Shown: positions 47,171-58,512 of the stretch, piece by piece | Position numbering within the stretch: the stretch's first letter is position 1 | Layout: each line of letters starts with the position of its first letter | NCBI GenBank assembly: GCA_013365325.1 | Contig: JABVXV010000125.1 | Span: 62,001-126,000, forward strand | Direction of reading: 5' to 3' | DNA: 64,000 bases | Source of the DNA: Dipetalonema caudispina | Lineage: Eukaryota > Nematoda > Chromadorea > Rhabditida > Onchocercidae | The notes under the pieces: generated by a model | Seen by the model: the letters and a program-made list of their open reading frames with translations, nothing else | Databases searched by the model: none | What the model was told of the DNA's origin: nothing | Translations under genes and position numbers: made by a program

Positions 47171-50100
47171 ATTATTGTTTATGGCTTCAAACTATTCTTC
47201 AGTTTAACTTATTATTTCATTATTTAACACTTATTGCTAGAATACTATAAATTACTCTTTTTTGTTTGTGGAAATATTTAAAGGAGCGGTAAAAGGGGAA
47301 TTATTCATATTCTTATGCATACTTTTATGTAATTCACGATTAACTGTTATCGTCAACTTCTCTTTTTTTAGTTATTTGGTAATATTTTATTTATTCTATG
47401 GCTTTCTTCGCTCATCTTGCTTCTTGTGATCTTGCTTTGGAAATATATTTTTCTGTTAATTTTCAAAAATTTTCATTGATGGCCAATTACAATACCAGTA
47501 TTTTGAGATCTCAAAGTGAAATTGCAATTTGCTATCCGATTTTCTATGAGATTGCATGTAGATATGTTATTAATTCAGATTGCTTTTTCTGGAAACGGAG
47601 AAATTGCTGCTTCTGAGGCTCAAGTGATAAGTTATATAAACTGCTATTTTTTCTTCGTGATCAAGTGAAAATTGTCTGATTATACTTTCAAGTTTAACTT
47701 GCAAAACAGTTTCGTTCGTTAACATTTGTTTGAGATGGAGGAAGTTTTTATTATCGTTATAGGATATATTTCTGGATGGATATCTATACAAATAAAAGAA
47801 TCGCTATTTCGGCATTTTTTCCGTATATACTGTGTTAACGAGAGCTTAATTAATGAGCAATAAGCTGGAATAACATTCAACGTTTGGCCTGAGGAGTGAG
47901 TAGTGAAATAAAACGAGAAAAGCATGAAAGCGGAAAAGAAATTAATGAAAGAAGAATTTGAGTGGAATGTAGGTGAGAAGTACGGATTTTATGAAATCAA
48001 TATTAAAAAAAATTCTATTGATTGATTCTTATGACTTTTTCCCATTCCATTTTTTTCTGTGAATTTAAAGTATGACCGCTTTCCTTCCAATTTTGAAACG
48101 CCTTCTTAATAGCCTATGGAATATTTGAAGATGTTTATATCCACTATCCTTTCCAATACTTTATAGTCTTGTACCACTAGTCATATTGCTCTCTATTGAC
48201 TATTTATAAAATAAGCTATGAAAATTTTATAAGGAACTACTTCGAAATGTAAAAGAAGGCTTTTGACATAAATATGTATCACATTAGAGATGTACACTAA
48301 GGACTAATAAAGTTAAATGTAAGAATATAATTTCTGCAATTCAAAGCCAACATTTTACAAGAAATTCGAAGGGAAGATTTCTTATAATTTCCAGCAAAAT
48401 ATGGAATATAAAAGTGTTGTTTATTAATTAATAAAAATTAATTTAATGGTCTGAAGCCAAGTAATATTCATTCTTAAGATGTTGAAAGATTCATTCCTTG
48501 TTTATCGCTAGAATGGTTCATTTTTACATCATATCCACTATAATTAGTTGTAAATTGTAAGGACAGGTGAATTAGAAGGAATGATTTATAAGATTGGACT
48601 ACTTCACTGATTTTCATTTATATAATTACAAAGAAATTTAAGGGAAAAAATAAGCTAGTATTATGAAGTATATGATGAAGCATATAAACTAATAGCAGAT
48701 GCTAAGATGGCAATCAGTGAAATGCTATTATATCCGTTCGTCATCATATTTTATTCATTCAATATCCTCATTATCAGTTAGTCATGATTATATGATCAGT
48801 AAACTACGATTATTTTTATTTAAACATTTGATCCATGCATGATATTTGCTTCATTATTGCCATATCTTCAACAATGATACAGCATTACACAAGTATCAAC
48901 TTAACAATTAACAAATAATAGAGTATCATAGAAATTCTAATCAATATGAAATGTTACTATTTAAAGTCAAGAAAACGATGATAAGATTTCTAACACAACA
49001 ACAGTTTCTTATTTAATTGAATATGTCCCATAATTAATGATTCAGTTAATTTATCTCTTATCTATTTACATTACAATTTACTTAAACAGATGTAATTTTG
49101 AAATGTTAATCGAATAAAAAGTTTCGTGAAAATTCAGGTGGGATATTTAAATATGCCTGACATTTTCCAATTATTTTTTTAATTTTGTTAAACTAAACAA
49201 TGATCCTTTCCGTGTAATAAAATAGTAATGATTTAATTTGCTACTCATTTAGTACTTTCAAATTAGACAACATTGAATTTGTCGTTGGATTCATTTTTTT
49301 TTTTCTTTCTTTCTTTTTTTTTTATTTACATCGAAAAGGTTCAATTAAATGACAACTTAAATGCGATGTTTACATATTAAAACTGGAATTTAATGAAGCT
49401 AAAACGTATGGTTTGTGCTGATAAGCTTCGTTTTGTCAAGCATAAAGTAATCGCTCATTTTCACTACAAATATTCCTAAAATGTCAACATTTTAGTGATT
49501 ATTTATTTCAATTGATATCAAATTTTTTCGGTTGAAAAAGCTTTAAGTTCAACAAGAAATAAATCTCAAGCAAATTAAATCAAGGAAGTATATATTTCTA
49601 GAGATTATATGTGTCAAGTATACATATATACTTTTTACAACATGAATAATAAATTTTAAATAACAATTTGTCAATTTTTTTTTTCAGTTTCAAATAGGAG
49701 AAATTTCAAACATCAAAAAAAAAAAGAAAAAAAAAATACAACTTTTAGACATCGCATCTATGTTAAAATGAACCATTCAATAAAATTAATGAATCAATTT
49801 ATGATTAATTCCTTTACTTAATTCCAATTTTCTCTTTCAAATACATTCCAGTTATTGACCTAACGTATTTGCAAAAATGTTGCATTCGATATTTTAATTA
49901 AATCAACTTCAAGTTTACATGTTTACGGTCGGACACGTTTAATGTTCACCTAAATTATATTTTCAAATTATAATTAATTCGCAAAGGTTTCCCTAAAATA
50001 CCAAAACTTTACTTCGAACATGATTTTTCCATACTGAATGCTGTATTCTGATTTAATTTCATTCTTTAAGTTGTTTAATTTTTGTCAGATTCTTTGATAT

Positions 50101-52736
50101 CCCCCATTTTCTCCTTTTATTGCAAATAAATTTGAACTGATGGTGTGCTTTTCCTTTATTTTGTTATAATTTATGGTGAGAAATTTGCATATCCCAATGA
50201 AATATTTTAAATTATTACTAGCGTAATCAGATTTCTGTAAGAAAAAATTGAAATTTTATTGAATTAGTAATTCAACAATTGTTACAACCATCTCAAACAT
50301 TTCTTCTTTACACTGTACAAAAATTCGAAATTCTAAATTTCAGAAATATTTTGAAGGAAAAAGAATTAATTGTTTTTGTGAGGAAAATTCTCGAAAATTT
50401 CATTTTCCAGTAAATAACTGTTAGAAACATTGTCTTTAAGGATTTTTCTTTGAAACAGCAAAATAATAATACCCAATTATCCGCTAGGAGGATTCAAATT
50501 CGCTTTTTTCTTTCTGCAAGAACTTAAATAAAAAAAAAAAAGAAAAAAAAATTAAGATTTCATTTTAATCTGTCCACCAAAACGGACACTGAAGAGAAGC
50601 CAAATGTTCTATGGTTAAATTGAAAAATATGAAATGGATCGCTCTATCAACAGAATGTTATGAATTATTCATAAAGTAATGCTAAAATGCAATCTGAACG
50701 ACGAAGTGACTTTCATATTATTTAAATTTCAAAAGATTAAAAGATTTAATGATTATTATGATATTTCTTTTACTATCATTTTGTCACTTTTTATCACTGT
50801 AACTGTTTGATTATCTAATTTTATTACTGATATCATAATGAATTTCTCAATGTACAATAATATTAATAGCCAAGGAATGTACTTCCTATTTTTTTCATCC
50901 AACCATAGGCTGATTAACTATTTATTATCTATTTTTGTTGGACAGATTTAATTTCTCACAGAAAGAAAAAAGCGAATTTGAATTTTCTTAGTGGATAAGT
51001 GGGTATTATTATTTACCTGCTTCAAAACAAAATTAATGCATCATTGAAATCAGCGCCTCTAACACTTATTTATTGAAAACTGAAGATTTCAAGAAAATTT
51101 TTCTCCTCCCTCTTCCAAAGATAATGCTTTTTCTTTCAGAGTATTTTCAAAGCTAGAAATCCTGAACTTCTGGAAGATGAAAAGAGAAAATGCTCGAAAT
51201 GATTGAACTGTTTGCTTTGAATAATTAATCAGTAGCCTAGCAAAAAAGGATAAACAAATGACAGATCGAGGAAGAGACAAAAAAATCGATGAATTTTAAA
51301 ACTTTTATAGCATAACATGAATAAGAGAAAGAGAATGGCATAAGATCGGATCGAATCAGATCGGATATCTATTAATAGTTTTCAATAGCTATTACTGCTA
51401 CTACTACTACAATGTGGGTGTGGTGCAACTATCATGCAATCCAATCCGTTTGTGGCTCTCAATGAAAACAATGCAGAAGGTAAGCAGTATTCACACTATA
51501 AAACTAGAAACGCCTATGTGAAATATCGTCATGCAACGTGTTGACAACATACTGCTCCTACTACAATTTACTTTCACCGTTACCTTTATACATATCCTAA
51601 TGTCATTAGCAATTATTTTCTTCCATTAAAGTTATTGATAATTTCATATTACTAGAATTTCTCATTAAAGTCTTCCTCAATCTTAATTTCAAACATTACC
51701 ATAAATATGGTGTTAATATTCCTTCGAATAATCTTCGTATGCCCATTGTGAATAATTCCGTAAGATATGCCATGCCGGATATTGATATACGACATAATGT
51801 AGTATTTTTGACTTGTTATTGATTATTTAATCGACTAGTTTTTTAGTGATAAATTGTTACCTAGAAAAGCCTATTTCATATCTTCTATGAAATTTGCATA
51901 ATATTTGAATATCCAACAAAAAAAAAAAAAAGAAAAAAAAAATCGTGTGAATGGAAACTTCACTATGCAAATTCATTTTATGAGAAATAAATTTCTTCAT
52001 TATTAAAATAATTTCACTTGCTTAGTTGAAAAAGAAACAACGAATTTCAATGAATTTTACTCATAATATACCTACTTAAAATGAATTAACAATAATATTT
52101 TCGAATTTTCTTGTTGTAATCGTTATTATTAACTGTACTAATCTAACTTTATTAAAGTATTCTGTTTCAGGATGAAATATTGTTAACAATTCGTTTGCAA
52201 AATTTGGCTTAACATTTGTGTCACTGTTAGAGAATTAATTTAATGAAAGATTGAATTGGATTTCCATATTGTCACAGCAATAATTCCCAGCTGAGCATTA
52301 TTATTGAAGCTACATTTGAATTGTATATTATCATTGATGAGAAGTAAAGCACGGCCAAAAGAATTTGTTAAAAGAAGAGAAGGTTCGTCATAAACAAATA
52401 ACGGAGAAAGATAGGGGAAGTTAGAATGAACTATGGACTAGTAATGATCGAGACAAGTATCTTTCTTCGTACTCAGTTAAAACGAGACAACTATCCGAAA
52501 ATTCCCTTTTACAACTTTGCTAGTTTTAATTTATTTGGATTTTAGCTAAACCTAAAAAAGCTTTGATGAATTCATCATCCTCAAAAATTTGTTCTGATTG
52601 AAAATTTGTTTGTGAGAAAAAAAGAAATGTAAAATTTAGACGAAGAAAGAAATTACAATTTTATTAAAAACAATCAATGAAAAGCTACAACAACGATGCG
52701 TGTGAAATGTCGTAGGATGACATTGGCATATCTGAC
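47171..52736. other. Gene-poor region
   Basis: 5.6 kb with no exon that could be supported. Strongly AT-rich. Contents noted: an imperfect palindrome at about 50255-51240 and A-G-A homopolymer runs at 49715-49736, 50530-50551 and 51918-51942. Left part includes the WDR37 3' UTR (an AATAAA lies at about 47791). Confidence 0.55.
50255..51240. repeat. Long imperfect palindrome (fold-back element or inverted duplication)
   Basis: The two halves are inverted copies about an axis near 50740-50760. Best blocks: 50492-50516 against 50959-50983 (25 of 25 bp) and 50461-50482 against 50993-51014 (21 of 22 bp). Weaker similarity continues outward to about 50270/51220 and inward toward the axis. The left arm has an extra A-rich piece around 50530-50566. 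No open reading frame of note. Confidence 0.7.
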
Positions 52737-55103
52737 ATGAGTAAAAATATCAAAAAAAATTTATTTTTGGAAAGAGAAGAGTTAGGCACAGTTAGAAAGC
52801 AAATGTTAGGCCCAAAAGCAGCGAGTTCAGCAAAGCTACAAGCATTAAATCATCATCGATTGTTATTCTTCCTAACTCATCTATTCTGTTGCGGCTGCTA
52901 TCCATGTAAAATATGTGACCGTAACAAGAGAATCCCCAATATCAATATCAATTTGTCATCAACGCCTGAAGCTACAAGTCCAGTTCCTTCTACTTTTACT
53001 GCGTCTTCCGAAAATGTTGAGCAAAAGGGCTCAAAGTTTTCCGGTTCATCAATCTATCAACCCTCATTTGATAATGACAGTAAACAACGACGTAAGTTTT
53101 TCATTGCTAATTTTTGATCTTACAAAAATTTTCTTACTTAAATTAATTAATTTTTCTTATAAGGAAGTGATGAAAGTAAATAATTTACGGTGAATTATTT
53201 TCGGATTATTCTTGAGCATGAATTTTTGGAATTTCAAGAAATTTCAAAGTTCGTAATCCCTAAAAAGCAATACTTTTAGAGCTAAATATTTTGAAAAATT
53301 ATTTTTTTTGAACATTTAGTTTAAAAGTTACTAACGTTTAAATGCAATTAGAAAATTAAATTCCAAGTTTTTTTTAAGTTTCAGATAAAAAATTTTGAGA
53401 GTTAGTTTGCTGAAGCCAAATTTTGAGAAATTCCTATCAAAAAATTTTCGGAAAATTTAATTTTAAGAAAATCGCAAAAATTATATTAGTTACAAGAAAT
53501 ATTTCTCCTGAAAAATTATTAAAAAATTATGAAATTCTACTCACTAATATTTTTCCTTTCATTAATCAAACGTGGATAAATTATTTTTATTTTGTATTAA
53601 ATCAAACTATACTTACTATGAATAAAAATTTGCAATTTTAATTTAAGACTACAAATGTAGTAGAAATTCAACGATAAATTTCTTTTTCAAAATGGTAAAT
53701 TTATTTCTTAGAAAAATGGTAAAAACTATTGAAGTTGATTTTAAAATTAATAAAATTAATAACTGATAGATGAATACATTGAGCCGACATTGATTGATGT
53801 TGTTGTGATGGCAATTATTGAAATGAATAGAATCCAATGTTTTCGTAAAATGTTGGAAATTCTTTGTTTGCATTGCAAAAAATACGAAGGAAATGATAGG
53901 ACAAACCGGAATTTCCATAAAGGATAAAGCCTATAACTTTCCTTTTCCTAAGGCTACTATAGAAAAACTAGGCTTATTAAGAAATGCACGCAAACATTTG
54001 CATACTAGGATAAATGTTAGAAAATTTTCATATCCGTTAAAGGCTTCAATTATATCCTCGCCTAAAATCTGTGGCGCTTAGGCTTTATGTTTAATTGACT
54101 GAAAAAAAAAAAAAAGGAAAGAAAAAGAGTAGATTTAAGACATGCAATTATTTTGAAAAGTTTTATCAAATTTCGTAGATTTTCAAAAACTTACCAATTT
54201 TTTTTGCTAATTTACTAGAATAAAAATTTCCTAAATTTCTGGATGCATCCAAAACTAAGTTTCGAAAAGTTCCTTTGTGGATTTGGTGTCAATCGTGAAA
54301 AATGAAACAATGAAAACGTTTGAGAAAAAAAAAAAGAAGCAAAAAATGCAGAATTTCTTCTCTAAATTGAAAATTCATTAAAATCCAAAATCCGGTTTAC
54401 GTGTTAGGAAAGATTTTTCAGGAACTTAAATCTTGCCAGACATATGAACCTAATGAAAATAGCAATTCTTTGTTACTCAAAAAATGGTTCTATGGTATTA
54501 AATTATTATGAAAAGATGGAAAATATTTTTGAAATACAAGAACCGGAAATATCCGGCAAAAGGCATGCGCAATTTTAGAAGAAAGCTAATAAACGATGAT
54601 TTATTTGCTATTTCTTCAAGTATTATTTTCTCATCAGCAAAATTTTCATTTCTCCTACTTTTTTTTTTCTTTTTTTTTTTTTTTGGAATTCTTGATCAAT
54701 CAGTTTTTGCGTAAATCAATAAATGTGTAAATTGATGAATAAATTAGCAAGTAAGTAAATTACAAGTGTTATAAACGGTTTGCATGAGTTGTAATTACCT
54801 TAATTTGGGATAGAACTTATTAGTAAAACTATATAATCAATTACTGTAATCGATATTATCAGTAACAAATGAAGCCTAAGTTTAGGCTTATACTGATTAT
54901 TCATTCTAAGGTTAGCATCCTATATTGTGGTTCACTTGAAATTGAAGAACTTTTTCTCACAAATACTAAAAAGGTTAACCAATCCCAGGTATTACCAACG
55001 TTTTAAAATGTTCCATTTCATTATATATATATATTTTTTTTTGCAGTACGGAAACTATCAGCAGCATTTTTCAGTGCATCAAAAAATGGATTTGGTCAAT
55101 CCC
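52737..55103 (+). CDS. 5' exons of an unrecognised gene with Cys-rich N-terminal segment (3' partial)
   Basis: Exon 52737-53091 encodes 118 residues: a charged start (MSKNIKKNLFLEREEL), then a Leu/Phe-rich stretch leading into HLFCCGCYPCKICDRNKR at about residues 50-67, then a Ser/Thr-rich linker. It ends with a clean donor (CGAC|GTAAG) in phase 1. A second exon 55047-55103 (TTTTTTGCAG acceptor, CCC|GTAAGT donor) is 57 nt, phase 1 to 1, and adds LRKLSAAFFSASKNGFGQS. The Cys cluster after a hydrophobic stretch resembles a palmitoylated membrane anchor; cysteine-string regions of this sort occur, for example, in RGS-RZ proteins, but nothing here proves that family. Downstream exons were not found; the remaining window may be a large intron. 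Function unknown. Confidence 0.45.
53893..54085. other. Patch of higher G+C with open frames on both strands inside the intron
   Basis: About 34% G+C over 53921-54080, judged by counting, against roughly 25% around it. Plus strand is open for 62 codons (53893-54081). The minus strand is open for about 46 codons (GEDIIEAFNGYENF). No matching splice sites. It could be a degraded insertion, possibly bacterial, or a relic exon. Confidence 0.35.
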
Positions 55104-57270
55104 GTAAGTTTAACCTTTCTTTGATAAGTATTTTTTTTCTTGGCTGAAAGAATCTGGCTATGTACTTGTAGTTTTATAGTATACTGTCCAAATTTCTTCT
55201 TTCAAATGATTGCATCCAGTATTGTCTTCAGATCAATCATAACAAAAAACTTAAAGTTTGATCCATGACCTCTGTTCATTGAAGAATTATGGAATTACTC
55301 ACAATTATCTGTTAACTAGATTGCAAATTTCTGACAACTACTATTTACTGATAATAATTGCTGTTAACATAGTAGGTGGTAACAACGCTTTCCAAAGGAA
55401 TGACCACCTCTATACTGAATCGTTGAAGTTCCGAATGCTCGGAAAAAATTTCCTGAAAGTCATCAATAAATTTGTATAGTCAAGGTTTACCATCTAGATA
55501 CTAAAATTCTTTACTGAATTATGACCTCTCGAATAGTACTTGAAGATTAACATCTGAAAACATTGATTTAAAAAGTTTGATAAATTCTGTAAAGGACTCT
55601 TTTCACTGTATTTGTAACATGGAATTAATATGGGGAAATATTCTTTAAATAACATAGAGAAGCATACTAAATCGATTTTACATTTGTCATCCAATTAAAT
55701 TAAATTGGATTTCATTTTCATGAAATCAATAGTAAGAGTTGGACTACAGTAAACGTTGATGAGAAATTTTCTGAACAATCAAACCTAAGAATGTGCTATC
55801 CATTGACATATTGATTTCAGATTATTTAATTAGTTTATTTCTACTACACTTACTCGAATCTCTTACAGTACTTTCTGTGTCAAAAATGATATAGCATTTA
55901 TAATAAGATGAAGAAAAATTATGCTGAAGTGAAATATTTAGTTATCGAATTGAAGTACTTTAATCGATTTAATTAAGTTGGAACATTGAAATTGATAAGT
56001 GACAAAAAATATATTTGATATTTAAGAACTTTGAAGAACACAAATAGCCAACTTTGAATCTCTCAAATATTCTCACATTAATTCTTTTCTCCTACTTCTC
56101 ATTTCTTCTATTACTTTAATTTCATGTATGGAACTCAAATAAAATGAATAATCAATTCATGAATTTCTCAAACTTCTTATCTATCTTCCCAGTAAAGATT
56201 CCGGTACACTTTTCCGTTTTCATAGTAATATATTGCAAAGAGTCTATTCGATATTTCTCAAATTTATCACTTTCATGAAATTGAAATTCTCCATTCCTTT
56301 ATTGAAAGTATTTTTTTTTAATATCATATTGTCAGATATTCGCGGAACCGTCCTTCCTTCCTTCCTTCTTTCTCATTCATATTCATAAATTTTTTGTTAA
56401 ATTAATGTATAGTTTCCATTTTCTTTCTCAGTAAAATTTCACAGAGCGATTAATATTTCATCCACGTTAACTGACAAAATCCACTTTTTTAAATGTGTCC
56501 ACTAATTTCAGTTACTTTTTATTTTCTACGTGTAACTTTCAATGTACACGTTTAGTACCTCATAAGGGAACCACGTTGTAACATGAACCAAATAATTTAT
56601 TTCTGATGCTAAAGAGGTAATACGAAACTATCTTGTTAAGTTTCATGAAGACTACATCAATGATCCGTGTTTGACTTTTCATGAAACGTTGTACATGTTT
56701 GTAGTAGCTTTCCGTTTTCCTTCAATTGTCATGTGGTGTCACATCATCTGTACTTTTATCATTTCTATTGTTAATGATAAATATTCAAATCTAATTTTCT
56801 TCTTTCGCTACCTCATCCAATTTTTTGATTGAAATAGCAAATGATTGACCAATTAGTAGATTGATCAATAATCAATGTCCAATGTGTATGATTGTTCATG
56901 AGGAATTATATAACTCATTTAATAATTTGAAATCTGATAATTTATAGTTTCATTAAACTTTTAAAATCTAACATTAAATTTTAGGATAGATTATTTGATA
57001 TGATTTTCAGAGCGTAATTCTAAAAATTGTTAACAACAGAGATAATAAAGGTGAAATATCAGTAAGGTCTAGTAATAACAATTACAGTTAAAATTTCAAC
57101 CTGTAAGTTTTTGTAACATTTAGGCTTAAATAAATTATGAAAAAAATTAGAATTAAGAAAATTAGAATAACCAAAAATTTTGCAAGAAATCTCACATTTT
57201 TTCATTCTATTTGTCTATTCACTCAATGAGATCCCAAAAAAATGAGTAGCAAATAATAATCATATCAAAC

Positions 57271-57312
57271 AAAAAAAAAAGAAAAAAAAAAAAAAAAAGA
57301 AAAAAAAAAGGA
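57271..57312. repeat. A-rich homopolymer run with single G interruptions
   Basis: A10-G-A17-G-A10-type tract, one of several similar A(n)G A(n) runs in the window. Confidence 0.85.
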
Positions 57313-58456
57313 AAAAGTGATGGAAGAATAAAGATATTAAACTTGAAATGTCGATAATTTCATTCAAATAATTGACTCTCAAATAATAACACTATTATTT
57401 AATCAGTAAGCAAGTTGATAATGGACAAAGAAACACTAAATATAAATTTATTTTCAACTATAAATTTCTTATATCGTAAATACCGTAACGTTTTTTAGAT
57501 AGCGATCTGAAAATGCTCTCTTTTCATTTCAATTTACAATGAATAAAAAAAAAAAAATGAAATGTCAGACTTGAAATTTTATCCTTAAAATTAGCTCAGA
57601 CAACTGTTTTAATTTAGGAGATAATTAATAATTTTATGATAGAATGTTCCTATTGACGCATGCTATTATAATTGCTTTCATTGTTACTTAGCAACAATAA
57701 AACTTGTCTTCGTTATTCTTTTCATCCGTTGTTACTGTTAAATTTAGACATAAGTTTGAAATTTTTTGCAGGGAAAAAAAAAAAATTTAGCATAAAAAGC
57801 CTTTAAGTCAAAGCATAACAACTGAAAAGTACGTATTCTTTTCTAATTCAATTTCAAGTTAAATAATAACATTTGCTAACATACTACGCTTACTAACTTT
57901 TTATCAATTCATTTTTATTAAACGGATATTATGTTTGTATTTAGAAACTGCTCATATTTTTTATCTATGAACTTTTAACTTAACCATTTATCTATCTACT
58001 TATTTTATCCGACATTTGCTAATGTAGATAATGAGATCACACATCTCAAATCAGGTAATACTCTTAAAAAAGATTTATGATATTTGCCATTAAACAATTC
58101 TTTTCAATATCATTCGCTTGATTAAGCTGACCTGGTAAAATTTCTGGAAAGATATCACAATATATATGTATGTATTTCGACACTTCTCAATCGTTACATC
58201 CTGGCCTTTCAATTAAAATAAAGCTCATTCTAAATCATATCAAGTTTCTATCTTTTTCTATTGAGCTACTTCTTTTTTCTAAGTGCCTTCAATTAAATCG
58301 AAATTCTCAAAAACAAGAAAAATATCCAAATAACGCAACATATATTACGCTCTCTAATGCATTATTGGACAGATACTGGAAGATAAAACTTCTCCTTACT
58401 AAATTATCTTTTCCTTTTAATTTGAAAATCAGCTTTATATTTATTATATATCCATG

Positions 58457-58512
58457 AACATGCATATGCACATGCACATGCACATGCATATACACGCGCA
58501 TACATGCATAAA
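58457..58512. repeat. CATGCA-type hexamer repeat
   Basis: Alternating ACATGC and ATGCAT units, nearly all purine-pyrimidine alternation, thus prone to Z-DNA or cruciform structure. Confidence 0.8.

Noticed and set aside
47398..47616. 72-codon plus-strand frame after WDR37
   Set aside because: Follows the WDR37 stop in the probable 3' UTR; no splice sites or recognisable motif.
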